A stretch of 15,400 bases of DNA from Aeromicrobium sp. (GCA_023254755.1 JALRKU010000237.1:1-15400); one strand, 5' to 3'. Shown: positions 1-7,561, counted from the stretch's first letter. Notes: a model not told the origin generated them from the letters alone. Program-made: numbers and translations.

Positions 1-254
1 ACCTCTTCGTGCCGGTGGCGCGACGCGTGCACCTGCTGCTTGCCTCCGACGCCGCGCTGCGCACCGCGTTCCGGCGCGAGCTCGACGCCGATGCCGACGG
101 GCGCCTGGCCCGCGGCGAGCTCGTGGAGCACTACTTCGGCGACCCGACTCCAGGAGTCGCCACGGCCAGGTTCGTCGCCGCCTGCACCGAGGCGATCGCG
201 GTCCGCGACCGCGAGTGGGCCGCGGCCCGTCGACGGGGCGCCACCGGGCCGTGA
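1..254 (+). CDS. C-terminal end of an EF-hand calcium-binding protein (5' truncated by window edge)
   Basis: The reading frame is open to the left edge (codons from position 3), so this is probably the tail of a longer gene; a GTG at 9 could be a start but has no visible ribosome site. Seen: residues 26-37 counted from that GTG read DADADGRLARGE, a textbook 12-residue EF-hand loop with Asp at 1, 3 and 5, Gly at 6, a hydrophobic residue at 8 and Glu at 12. It is flanked by helix-like stretches. No signal peptide or membrane segment is visible in the part present. Known: bacterial EF-hand proteins of the calerythrin type bind Ca2+ and usually carry two to four such loops, so other loops may lie upstream. 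Stop TGA at 252. Function beyond Ca2+ binding cannot be stated. Confidence 0.6.
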   Translation, partial: LFVPVARRVHLLLASDAALRTAFRRELDADADGRLARGELVEHYFGDPTPGVATARFVAACTEAIAVRDREWAAARRRGATGP

Positions 255-290
255 CACGGTCGCCGCGTGGTGGTGGCCAGGGCCCGCGGA

Positions 291-296
291 TAGGGT
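291..296 (+). promoter_or_regulatory. possible -10 element TAGGGT
   Basis: TAGGGT fits the actinobacterial TAnnnT -10 pattern and would start a transcript near 303, giving a leader of about 28 nt ahead of the gene at 331. No convincing -35 is seen, so this is weak. Confidence 0.28.
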
Positions 297-320
297 GTCT
301 CCCAACGCCACCGATGTCTG

Positions 321-325
321 AGGAG
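321..325 (+). promoter_or_regulatory. ribosome binding site AGGAG
   Basis: AGGAG lies five bases before the ATG at 331. It fixes that start against the overlapping out-of-frame alternatives. Confidence 0.75.
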
Positions 326-330
326 ACCGC

Positions 331-1329
331 ATGAGCGACCTGCTGCGCGAGGCACAGGACCCCTCCACCACCGCCGCCCGCCTGCAGGAGATCGCCCAGG
401 CCGACCGCTCCACCTGGGCAGCCATCGCCGCCAACCCGTCCGCCTACCCCGGCCTGCTCGACTGGCTCGGGACGCACGGCGACGACACGGTGAAGGCCGC
501 CATCGCCCAGCGCGGTGCAGCTGCGGCGGTGCCGCCTCCGCCGCCCGCGCCCGTCGCACCGCCGCAGCCGGCGGCTCCTGCGTCCACGGCTGGCGACTCC
601 GAGGCCACGGTCGTCGACCCGACCCTGGTGCAGCCCGCCGCCGACCCCGCCGCCGCTGCCGCTGCTGCCTCGGCGGCGTACCCGCCGCCCAGGGCGGACA
701 CCGCCGTCCCGGCAGCATCCAGCACCGCCGCCCCGGCAGCATCCAGCACCGCCGTCCCGGCAGCATCCAGCACCGAGACCTCGGGAGCCGCCGCCAACAA
801 CGTCGGCCGCATCGTCGCCGTTCTCGCGGTGGTCGCGGTGCTCGTCGTCGGCGGGTTCTTCGGTGCCCAGGCACTCACGGGCGACGACGACGACGAGAAG
901 GACTCGGCCACCTCCGGCCAGACGAGCGAGGCCCCGGAGCCGAGCGACGACCCGACCGACGTCGAGGACCTGCTCGAGGGGTCCGACGACAGCGACTCCG
1001 GATCGGGTGGCGAGTTCTGCGACGTCATGGAGGACGTCCAGAGCCAGGGCATGGACAGCTTCGGATCACTCGGCACCGACGGCGAGACGCCTGACCTCGA
1101 CGACCTGCAGCAGCAGCTGGCCGAGTTCACCCAGCTCTACGACGACCTCGAGGCCGCGGCGCCGGCGGAGATCAAGGACGACGTCAAGGTGATGGCCGAC
1201 TTCATGAAGATCGCCACCGACCCGTCGAAGCTGGCCAGCGGCGAGAACCCCTACGCCTCCGGCGACATGAGCAAGTTCACCGACGCCGCCACGAAGGTGT
1301 CGCAGTACTACTACACGCAGTGCAGCTGA
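331..1329 (+). CDS. single-pass membrane protein with N-terminal variant leucine-rich repeat (LRV-like) domain
   Basis: 332 aa. Residues 1-61 (LLREAQDPSTTAARLQEIAQ through NPSAYPGLLDWLG) match the variant-LRR helical domain found at the N-terminus of many actinobacterial membrane proteins. Residues 62-157 are a Pro/Ala-rich linker containing three copies of an 8-residue repeat, TA(V/A)PAASS (124-147). Residues about 161-182 form one membrane helix, followed by DDDDEK and a long acidic Ser/Asp linker (183-227). Residues 228-332 form an extracellular helical domain with two cysteines, C230 and C331, well placed for a disulfide. The expected topology is a cytoplasmic LRV and an outside C-terminus, since there is no N-terminal signal peptide. 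Role unknown: the plan is that of a receptor or an adaptor coupling a cytoplasmic protein contact to the envelope. It stands alone and ends at a strong terminator. Confidence 0.85.
   Translation: MSDLLREAQDPSTTAARLQEIAQADRSTWAAIAANPSAYPGLLDWLGTHGDDTVKAAIAQRGAAAAVPPPPPAPVAPPQPAAPASTAGDSEATVVDPTLVQPAADPAAAAAAASAAYPPPRADTAVPAASSTAAPAASSTAVPAASSTETSGAAANNVGRIVAVLAVVAVLVVGGFFGAQALTGDDDDEKDSATSGQTSEAPEPSDDPTDVEDLLEGSDDSDSGSGGEFCDVMEDVQSQGMDSFGSLGTDGETPDLDDLQQQLAEFTQLYDDLEAAAPAEIKDDVKVMADFMKIATDPSKLASGENPYASGDMSKFTDAATKVSQYYYTQCS
700..771 (+). repeat. three tandem 24-bp in-frame repeats in the linker of the LRV protein
   Basis: Three perfectly adjacent 24-bp units (700-723, 724-747, 748-771) encode TAVPAASS, TAAPAASS and TAVPAASS. 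They differ only by one base in the middle unit (GTC to GCC). The near-identity at DNA level, including third positions, suggests recent slippage, so linker length may vary between strains. Confidence 0.9.
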
Positions 1330-1350
1330 CCGTCACCAGCACGCACTGAG

Positions 1351-1386
1351 AGGCACGGGCCCCGGCATCCGCCGGGGCCCGTGCCT
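1351..1386. terminator. strong bidirectional hairpin terminator between convergent genes
   Basis: A perfect 16-bp stem (1351-1366 pairing with 1371-1386) has a 4-base loop, atcc. It starts 22 bp after the stop of the LRV gene and ends 21 bp before the stop of the convergent cytidylyltransferase gene, so it can serve both. There is no U-tract on either strand, as is common for high-GC actinomycete hairpins. Confidence 0.85.
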
Positions 1387-1406
1387 TCGCTGGTCGGCAG
1401 CGGAGG

Positions 1407-2831
1407 TCAGCTGCCCCCGCCGATGGCGGCGGGGCCGTCCTCGCGCCGGATGTCGATGATGTGTCCGGTCTGCTGCGAGACCAGCACGTCGAGCGACTGC
1501 CGCGCCACCTCCAGCGAGCTCAGCAGGGTGCCCTCGGGCTCCTCGCCGAACGCCTTGGTGCGCATCGGGGTGCCGGTGCGCTCGGGGTTGACGCAGTTGA
1601 CCCTCACCTCGCCGGCCCACTCGTCGGCCAGCGCCTGGGTCAGGTTGACCGTCGCGGCCTTGGCCGAGGAGTACAGCGAGTAGCCCTTGCGGCCGCGGGT
1701 GTACGACGACGACGTGAAGAGGAGCAGGGATCCGCCGGCTGCCGCCAGGTGCGGGTAGAACTCCTGCGCGATCCAGATCGGGGCGAGGTAGTTGACCTCG
1801 GTGGCCGACCAGATGGTCTCCTCGGTGGTCTCGGCGAGGTCGCCGATCGGCAGGATGCCCGCCGTGTTGACGACGAAGTCGACCCGGTCGGTCTTCTCCA
1901 GGACCTGGCGGGCGGCCGCCGCGACGTCCTCGCGCCGGTCGACGTGCGTGTTGGTGGCGGACCGGGAGAACACGTGCACGTCGGCGCCGAAGGATCGAGC
2001 CAGGTCGGCGATGTCGCCGCCGATGCCGTACGAGCCGCCGAACAGGACCATCGTGCGGCCCGTGAGCAGCTCGCGGTACGCCTCGTCGCTCGGCGCCTCG
2101 GGGATGTCGGCGGACTCGAGCTGGAAGAGCTTGTCGGCGATGTACACGTCGATCGGCTCGGTGACCTTCATGTTGCGCTCGTGGCCCGGCACGACCGCGA
2201 TGGGCACGTGCGGCAGGTAGCGCAGGACGACGGTGCAGTCGTCGGTGGCCGTGAAGTCGGGGTCCTTCCAGGCCAGCTCGTAGGCCTGCTTGATGACCGA
2301 CAGGCGGAACGCCTGGGGCGTCTGGCCACGGCGCAGCAGGTCGCGCTGCAGCACGTCCTCGATGACGTCGTGGCCGTCGTCGGCCGGCTGGGGACGGACC
2401 TGAACGATCGTGTCCGCGGACGGGATCGCCGTGTCGACGGCCTCGTGGGTCTGCAGGGCGGCCACGACGTCGGAGATGATCGTCTGCGACACCAGCGGTC
2501 GGACCGCGTCGTGGAACAGCACGTTGACCTCGTCGTCGCCGAGGGCCTCGAGCGCCCGGCTGGTCGACTCGTTGCGCGTGGCGCCGCCCTCGACGATCTG
2601 CGACACCTTGCCGTAGCCACCGCCCGCGACGATCGCCCGAACCGGGTCGAGGTGGCCCGGGGCCATCAGGATGACGATCTCGTCGATCAGGTCCGACGCC
2701 TGGAACGTGGCGATCGTGTGCTCGATGATGGTCTTGCCGGCGATCTTGATGAGCTGCTTGGGGATGGACAGGCCCACTCGGGTGCCCGTTCCTCCAGCCA
2801 GGATCACGGCGACGTTGCGCAGTTCAGTCAC
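1407..2831 (-). CDS. bifunctional cytidylyltransferase / short-chain dehydrogenase (CDP-ribitol synthase type)
   Basis: 474 aa with two fused enzymes. Residues 1-~235 are an IspD/TarI cytidylyltransferase: CTP loop LAGGTGTRVG (11-20), K25, GGATRNES (82-89), HDAVRP (107-112), GQTPQAF (169-175) and MKVTEPID (221-228). Residues ~258-474 are an SDR: nucleotide loop GGSYGIG (265-271), NTAG (322-325), N347, Ser cluster 374-376 and YxxxK (Y387, K391). Known: this order and length match Haemophilus Acs1/Bcs1, which reduces ribulose 5-phosphate to ribitol 5-phosphate and couples it to CTP to give CDP-ribitol. Inferred role: cytoplasmic supply of CDP-ribitol for ribitol-containing teichoic acid or another glycopolymer. 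Start GTG at 2831, probably leaderless. No polymer genes adjoin it. A dedicated IspD (isoprenoid) role is less likely because of the SDR half. Confidence 0.88.
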   Translation of the reverse strand: MTELRNVAVILAGGTGTRVGLSIPKQLIKIAGKTIIEHTIATFQASDLIDEIVILMAPGHLDPVRAIVAGGGYGKVSQIVEGGATRNESTSRALEALGDDEVNVLFHDAVRPLVSQTIISDVVAALQTHEAVDTAIPSADTIVQVRPQPADDGHDVIEDVLQRDLLRRGQTPQAFRLSVIKQAYELAWKDPDFTATDDCTVVLRYLPHVPIAVVPGHERNMKVTEPIDVYIADKLFQLESADIPEAPSDEAYRELLTGRTMVLFGGSYGIGGDIADLARSFGADVHVFSRSATNTHVDRREDVAAAARQVLEKTDRVDFVVNTAGILPIGDLAETTEETIWSATEVNYLAPIWIAQEFYPHLAAAGGSLLLFTSSSYTRGRKGYSLYSSAKAATVNLTQALADEWAGEVRVNCVNPERTGTPMRTKAFGEEPEGTLLSSLEVARQSLDVLVSQQTGHIIDIRREDGPAAIGGGS

Positions 2832-2837
2832 CCGACG

Positions 2838-2843
2838 AGGTTA
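2838..2843 (-). promoter_or_regulatory. -10 element TAACCT for a leaderless mRNA
   Basis: On the minus strand TAACCT is followed by six bases and then the GTG at 2831, so transcription would begin at or next to the start codon. No Shine-Dalgarno sequence is present, which agrees with a leaderless message. No clear -35. Confidence 0.45.
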
Positions 2844-2863
2844 CCGGTCGCCCCCCTCGACCC

Positions 2864-2903
2864 CCGTCCGGGCGCGCAGGCGGACCCCGCCCGGCCCGGA
2901 CGG
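2864..2903 (-). terminator. hairpin after the siderophore-interacting protein gene
   Basis: A perfect 10-bp stem, CCGTCCGGGC (2864-2873) with GCCCGGACGG (2894-2903), encloses a 20-base loop that can itself form a small GCGG/CCGC stem. It begins 16 bp after the stop codon of the minus-strand gene at 2920. There is no U-tract. It would separate that gene from the cytidylyltransferase gene, which appears to have its own promoter. Confidence 0.5.
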
Positions 2904-2919
2904 TGGTGCCGGTGGAGCG

Positions 2920-3753
2920 TCAGCTGGGCCGCATGACGGCCTCGGTCTGCTGGGACTTCCAGACCCGGAAGCCCTCCTCGGTCTCGCCGCGACGCCAGTA
3001 GGCGGAGACGGAGACGTCGGCGCGGGCGACACCGCGATCGCCGAGCACGTACGGACGCACCGACTTCAGCAGGGCGGACTCGCCGTGGACGAACGCCTGG
3101 GCGCGACCGGGCCACCACGACCAGGCCCGCACGGCGTCGTCGAGCAGCGTCGTGCTCCCGCGGGGCGCCGCGCCACGGTGCAGCCAGTGCAGCTCGACGT
3201 CACCCCGGGTGACGAAGGCGATCTCGTCGGCCGGCCCGTCGACCTCGATGAACGCGACGGCCCGTGCCCCCGGCGGCAGCGCCTCGATGCCCGCCGCGAT
3301 CGCCGGCAGGCCCGCCTCGTCGCCGACGAACAGGTGCCAGTCGGCGTCCGGGAGGGGGCGATAGGCGCCGTTGGGGCCACGCAGGTGGATCGTGTCGCCG
3401 GGCTGGACGCCCGCGGCCCAGGGTCCTGCCAGGCCCTCGTCGCCGTGGACCACGAAGTCGATCGCCACCTCGCCGGCCTCGGCGTCGACGGCGCGGATCG
3501 TGTACGTGCGCAGCACCGGCCGCTCCTCGAGCGCGTCCAGGTCGAGCTCCGGCTCGGCGTAGGTGCCACCGTCGGAACGGAACACCAGCTTGACGTAGGT
3601 GTCAGTCCACGCCTGCGGCAGCGCCTCGAACCGCTCGAGGAACGTCGAGAACCCGTCTCCCCCGAGCACGACGCGGCGCAGCGACGGGGCGACCTGCTCG
3701 GCACGGAGGACGGTCAGCTGCACGGGGTGGGTCTTGCTCACATCGCTCACCAT
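2920..3753 (-). CDS. siderophore-interacting FAD/NAD(P)H reductase (SIP family)
   Basis: 277 aa, typical for the family. Residues ~8-130 are the FAD-binding barrel with the flavin motif RTYTIR (82-87) and HGDEGLAGPWA (103-113), the usual SIP signature. Residues ~135-270 are the SIP reductase half, with GDEAGLPAI (144-152) and the characteristic end AYWRRGETEEG (251-261) followed by an aromatic/basic tail. Known: SIPs (ViuB/YqjH type) reduce ferric siderophores in the cytoplasm and release Fe2+. No signal peptide or TM, as expected. The start is ATG at 3753; GTG codons at 3750 and 3741 are possible. No siderophore transporter or synthesis gene lies in the window. It is divergent from the M13 peptidase with only 20 bp between starts. 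An Fur/DtxR-type iron operator is not evident in that gap. Confidence 0.9.
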   Translation of the reverse strand: MVSDVSKTHPVQLTVLRAEQVAPSLRRVVLGGDGFSTFLERFEALPQAWTDTYVKLVFRSDGGTYAEPELDLDALEERPVLRTYTIRAVDAEAGEVAIDFVVHGDEGLAGPWAAGVQPGDTIHLRGPNGAYRPLPDADWHLFVGDEAGLPAIAAGIEALPPGARAVAFIEVDGPADEIAFVTRGDVELHWLHRGAAPRGSTTLLDDAVRAWSWWPGRAQAFVHGESALLKSVRPYVLGDRGVARADVSVSAYWRRGETEEGFRVWKSQQTEAVMRPS

Positions 3754-3761
3754 GCCACCAC

Positions 3762-3767
3762 TAGCCT
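3762..3767 (+). promoter_or_regulatory. -10 element TAGCCT for a leaderless peptidase mRNA
   Basis: TAGCCT is followed by GAGCAC and then GTG at 3774, placing the likely transcript start on the start codon. On the other strand the same CTAG core gives TAGTGG, four bases from the ATG at 3753, so the two divergent genes may share overlapping -10 elements. Confidence 0.5.
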
Positions 3768-3773
3768 GAGCAC

Positions 3774-5693
3774 GTGACCACCGGCATCGACACCAGCCAG
3801 CTCGACCCGGAGACCCGGGTCCAGGACGACCTCTTCCGCCACGTCAACGGGGCGTGGCTGCGCACGGCGCAGATCAAGCCCGACCGGGCCACCGCCGGCG
3901 CTTTCGTCGACCTCGTCGACGAGGCCGAGGTGAAGGTGCGGGCCATCATCGAGTCCGCCGGCGGCCGGATCGGCGACCTGTACGCCTCCTTCATGGACAC
4001 CGACCGGGTCCAGGAGCTCGGCGCCACCCCCCTCCAGGCAGACCTCGCCACGATCGACGCCATCGGCGACGTCCCTTCGTTCGTCCGCACGCTGGGCGCG
4101 TTCGACCGCCAGGGCGTCGCGAGCGTGTTCGGCATGTACATCGGCCCCGACCGCGGCCGACCCGATCGGTACGTCACGCACCTGTTCCAAGGCGCCATCG
4201 GGCTCCCCGACGAGTCCTACTACCGCGAGGAGCAGTTCGGGCCGATCCGCGACGCGTACCGCGCCCACGTGACCCGGGTGCTCGACCTGGGGGGCCTCGA
4301 CGACGCCGCCGGGCGGGCCGATCGGGTGCTCGACCTCGAGACCCGCATCGCGGGCTTCCACTGGGACCGCGTCGCGTGCCGCGACACCCAGAAGACCTAC
4401 AACCTGATGACGCTCGAGCAGGTGCAGGGCCTCGCGCCGGCGTTCGACTGGTCGGCCTGGACCGAGGGCGCCCGCATCGAGGCGCCCGTCGTCGCCGAGA
4501 TGGTCGTGTCGCAGCCGTCGTTCGTCGAGGGCCTGCAGACGCTGCTCACCGACGACGTCCTCCCGGCGTGGCTCGACTGGTTGCGCTGGCACGTGGTGTC
4601 CAGCGCGTCGCCCTACCTGTCCGACCCGTTCGTCGAGGCCAACTTCGAGTTCTACGGACGCACGCTGTCCGGCACCGACGAGATGCGTCCTCGCTGGAAG
4701 CGGGCCGTGTCGTTCGTCGAGGGGGCGATGGGCGAGGCCGTCGGCGAGATCTACGTCGCGACCGAGTACCCGCCGGCGGCGCGCGAGCGCATGGACGAGC
4801 TCATCGCCCACCTGATCGAGGCGTACCGGGCCAGCATCACCGACCTGCCGTGGATGTCCGAGGCCACCAAGCAGCGAGCACTCGAGAAGCTCGACGCGTT
4901 CACGCCCAAGATCGGCCATCCCGCACGCTTCAAGGACTACTCGGCCCTCGAGACCGACCCGACCGACCTGCTGGGCAACGTGCGACGCGCCACCGCGGTC
5001 GCGACCGACCGCGAGCTGGCCAAGATCGGGTCCCCGATCGACCGCGACGAGTGGTTCATGACCCCGCAGACGGTCAACGCGTACTACAACCCCACCATGA
5101 ACGAGATCGTCTTCCCGGCCGCGATCCTGCAGCCGCCGTTCTTCGACGCCGACGCCGACGACGCGGTCAACTACGGGGCCATCGGCGCCGTCATCGGCCA
5201 CGAGATCGGCCACGGCTTCGACGACCAGGGCTCGCAGTACGACGGCACGGGGGCCCTGAACAACTGGTGGACCGACGAGGACCGCGCGGCGTTCGAGCAG
5301 CTCACCGGCTCGTTGATCGCGCAGTACGACACGCTCTCCCCCGAGGGCGCCGACGGGCAGACGGTCAACGGGTCGCTGACGATCGGCGAGAACATCGGCG
5401 ACCTCGGCGGACTCGGCATCGCCTACCAGGCCTTTCGCCGCACCGACCCGACCGACGAGGAGATCGACGGCCTGACCCCCGACCAGCGATTCTTCATCTC
5501 CTGGGCGCAGGCCTGGCAGGGCAAGGTGCGGCCGGCCGAGACGATCCGCCGGCTCACGGTCGACCCCCACTCACCGCCGGAGTTCCGCTGCAACCAGGTC
5601 GTGCGCAACATCGATGCGTTCTACACCGCGTTCGGCGTGACGGAGGGCGACGCCCTGTGGCTCGATCCCGCAGAGCGGGTCACCATCTGGTGA
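3774..5693 (+). CDS. M13 family zinc metallopeptidase (neprilysin/PepO/Zmp1-like)
   Basis: 639 aa, close to Mycobacterium tuberculosis Zmp1 (about 663). Residues ~1-400 are the M13 N-terminal helical domain (DDLFRHVNGAWL near residue 20, IGLPDESYY near 142). The C-terminal catalytic part has NAYYNP (435-440), the zinc motif HEIGH (476-480), the second motif ENIGD with third zinc ligand E539 and D543, a CNQVVRN segment, and the family's terminal aromatic (ends TIW). All catalytic residues are present. Known: M13 enzymes cut peptides on the amino side of hydrophobic residues. No signal peptide or N-terminal membrane helix is seen, so it is predicted cytoplasmic or exported by a non-classical route, as discussed for Zmp1. 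Start GTG at 3774 is chosen from the -10 spacing. It ends 12 bp from the convergent HTTM gene. Confidence 0.93.
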   Translation: MTTGIDTSQLDPETRVQDDLFRHVNGAWLRTAQIKPDRATAGAFVDLVDEAEVKVRAIIESAGGRIGDLYASFMDTDRVQELGATPLQADLATIDAIGDVPSFVRTLGAFDRQGVASVFGMYIGPDRGRPDRYVTHLFQGAIGLPDESYYREEQFGPIRDAYRAHVTRVLDLGGLDDAAGRADRVLDLETRIAGFHWDRVACRDTQKTYNLMTLEQVQGLAPAFDWSAWTEGARIEAPVVAEMVVSQPSFVEGLQTLLTDDVLPAWLDWLRWHVVSSASPYLSDPFVEANFEFYGRTLSGTDEMRPRWKRAVSFVEGAMGEAVGEIYVATEYPPAARERMDELIAHLIEAYRASITDLPWMSEATKQRALEKLDAFTPKIGHPARFKDYSALETDPTDLLGNVRRATAVATDRELAKIGSPIDRDEWFMTPQTVNAYYNPTMNEIVFPAAILQPPFFDADADDAVNYGAIGAVIGHEIGHGFDDQGSQYDGTGALNNWWTDEDRAAFEQLTGSLIAQYDTLSPEGADGQTVNGSLTIGENIGDLGGLGIAYQAFRRTDPTDEEIDGLTPDQRFFISWAQAWQGKVRPAETIRRLTVDPHSPPEFRCNQVVRNIDAFYTAFGVTEGDALWLDPAERVTIW

Positions 5694-5705
5694 CACCCAG
5701 CGTCG

Positions 5706-6785
5706 TCAGCGTCGGGTGACGAATCGCCAGGTCGCGTCGACGCCGTCACGCCAGTAGTCGCCCACCGCGTCCACGCCGTCCAGCACCCGGTCTCCGAAGC
5801 GGTCGACGATCGGCTCGGTGCGGTCGAGCACCCAGTCCTCGACGCGCTGCCAGGACCGGTCCGACACGAACAGCGCCGTGACGGCCATGACGGCCAGCTG
5901 CGCCCACGGGGCGGCGAAGAGCACGGCGAACACCACCGAGACCACCATCGCCACGACGACGACGATCCGTCGCGACACGGTCGACAGCAGCAGAGGCGCG
6001 AAGAACAGCTGGGTGAGCAGCACCACGTAGGTCAGGACGGCCAGCGACACCCGGCTCGAGCTGACCAGGTCGGACAGCCCGGGGAACGGGCGCGACTCGG
6101 GCAGCTGGAGCGTGTAGTACAGGGCGTCGCCGTGCTGCCACGCCGACTGTCCGACCTTGTCGAGTCCCGCGGCCGTGTACGCGAGCACGGTCTGCACGAC
6201 CAGGGCCACCAGTCCGGTGTTGTGGAGGGCGTTGGCCAGCCAGCTGGGCAGCACCTCGTCCTCCCACGCCCTCGCCTCGATCTCGCCGTAGCTCATCCGC
6301 TCGCGACGACGCGCATCCCACGACCAGTGGTCGCCGGCACGAGTCAGCAGCAGCCAGAGCAGCGTGAGGCGCAGGAGGTTGTCGGTCTGGACGCCCACGA
6401 CAGGGTTCTGGGCCACGACCGCGATGAACCCGACGTAGGTGACGACGTTCGCCGCCTTGGTGTGCCAGCCGACGGTGAAGGCGATCGCGGCGAGCAGGGT
6501 GACGCCGTAGACGACCAGCAGGACGTCGGGGCTGACGTCGTCGAGCAGCGCGAGCTCGGGGAACGTCGAGACCGACCGGGCCGGTTCGGCCCACACCGAC
6601 GCCTGGCCGACCCACGTGGACCGCGAACCCAGGTTGGACAGCACCAGGCCGACGACCGCCAGACCGGTGCCGATCCGGCACGCGGCGACCGCGTACGCCG
6701 CATGGCGCGTGCCGGTCATCCAGTGCTCGAAGGACCCTCGTGTGCGCTGCAGCGCGTCGACGACACGCCACCACAGGTCACCCAC
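5706..6785 (-). CDS. HTTM-domain membrane protein, copy A (VKGC/SdpB-like)
   Basis: 359 aa, polytopic, with at least six hydrophobic segments. It has the HTTM layout: start helix near YAVAACRIGTGL, LHN (187-189), the conserved segment YTAAGLDKVGQSAW with K210 and W216, then HGDALYYTLQ. Known: HTTM covers the transmembrane domain of vitamin K-dependent gamma-carboxylase and Bacillus SdpB; K210 falls where the carboxylase has its catalytic K218 by motif alignment. Odd: the GMHLG histidine motif of copy B is replaced by hydrophobic residues (S283 at the His place). Start GTG at 6785 overlaps the stop of the upstream DUF5819-type gene by 8 bp (GTGGGTGA), so the pair is translationally coupled and likely acts together. 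The tail after ~310 is soluble and charged. Biochemical activity is unknown. Confidence 0.85.
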   Translation of the reverse strand: MGDLWWRVVDALQRTRGSFEHWMTGTRHAAYAVAACRIGTGLAVVGLVLSNLGSRSTWVGQASVWAEPARSVSTFPELALLDDVSPDVLLVVYGVTLLAAIAFTVGWHTKAANVVTYVGFIAVVAQNPVVGVQTDNLLRLTLLWLLLTRAGDHWSWDARRRERMSYGEIEARAWEDEVLPSWLANALHNTGLVALVVQTVLAYTAAGLDKVGQSAWQHGDALYYTLQLPESRPFPGLSDLVSSSRVSLAVLTYVVLLTQLFFAPLLLSTVSRRIVVVVAMVVSVVFAVLFAAPWAQLAVMAVTALFVSDRSWQRVEDWVLDRTEPIVDRFGDRVLDGVDAVGDYWRDGVDATWRFVTRR

Positions 6786-7545
6786 GCCTGCTCCTCACGT
6801 AGTCGTCGAAGGCGGCCCGCGCCTCGGGCGTGCCGCGGTAGAACCGTCGCGAGCCGAGCTCGAACCAGGCGAAGGGCCGTCCCGTGACCGTGCGCACCGC
6901 GCGGTGGTCGACGTCGGGCACCTCACGACGTCCCACACGGTAGCCGACGGCCAGGATCTCGACGGCGTCGCCGAGCGTGGCCTCGAGCCACAGCGAGGAG
7001 AAGCGACGCAGCATCTCGTCGGCGGCGACGAAGTTGACCACCGGCCGCAGGCGGTCACCGGCCGCGACGAGCTGCTCGCGCACGACGGTCGGGGTGTCCT
7101 CCGACGTGATGTCGGGCAGCAGGCGTCGCTGGGCCGGGTCCAGCTGCAGGACGGCGTAGTTCATGGTGGTGGCGAGGCGGCGGGCCGCCTGGTGCGACCG
7201 AGCCGCCGTGAGGTCACCGCGCAGTGCGGTGGTCTCGATCTCGGTCACGTCGAGCCACGGCGTCGTGCGCGGCTTGCCCTTCGGGCTGTCGCGGACCCGG
7301 GCGCGGATCTGCAGCGACTCGTCGACCCGGTTCGAGCCGATGCCGAGCGTGTCGCTCCCCTGCTGGAAGTAGGGGTCGACGTACGAGGAGAGGAAGTCCT
7401 GGCCCACCGCGTCGCGGATCGGGCTGCTCGGCGCCAGCCAGAGCGCCACGACGGTGCCGTGGACGACCAGCAGGACACCGAGAACCAGCACGACGAAGCG
7501 TGCCCCACGGCCGAGCCCGTCAGAGACGGACTCGGCCGGGGGCAC
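6778..7545 (-). CDS. DUF5819-type single-pass protein, copy A (partner of HTTM protein)
   Basis: 255 aa with one N-terminal membrane helix (about 15-38) and a soluble domain of about 210 residues, probably outside the membrane. The soluble part aligns with copy B from DPYFQQGSD (57-65) onward, but the family's QNWxLFAPNP signature is replaced by QGSDTLGIGS. It ends in a basic tail. The start is GTG at 7545, 16 bp after the stop of the secreted wall-anchored protein; no ATG/GTG/TTG lies upstream in frame and no ribosome site is visible, so translation may depend on coupling. It overlaps the HTTM gene by 8 bp. Known: DUF5819-type genes are commonly found beside HTTM genes. Inferred: an SdpA-like accessory of the HTTM protein. 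The family call comes mainly from its neighbour and copy B. Confidence 0.7.
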   Translation of the reverse strand: MPPAESVSDGLGRGARFVVLVLGVLLVVHGTVVALWLAPSSPIRDAVGQDFLSSYVDPYFQQGSDTLGIGSNRVDESLQIRARVRDSPKGKPRTTPWLDVTEIETTALRGDLTAARSHQAARRLATTMNYAVLQLDPAQRRLLPDITSEDTPTVVREQLVAAGDRLRPVVNFVAADEMLRRFSSLWLEATLGDAVEILAVGYRVGRREVPDVDHRAVRTVTGRPFAWFELGSRRFYRGTPEARAAFDDYVRSRRG

Positions 7546-7561
7546 GCGAGTCGTGACGCCG

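Noticed and set aside
1461..2936. 491-codon plus-strand open frame opposite the cytidylyltransferase/SDR gene
   Set aside because: No domain content and biased composition; the minus strand has all motifs of two enzymes.
3747..5570. 607-codon open frame antisense to the M13 peptidase
   Set aside because: A high-GC mirror frame: it is rich in Arg, Gly, Val and Asp, has no domain motif, and lies wholly opposite a gene with intact catalytic motifs.
5694..5718. Hairpin CACCC/GGGTG between the M13 and HTTM copy A stop codons
   Set aside because: Only five base pairs with a 15-base loop; too weak to call a terminator, though convergent genes 12 bp apart would need one.
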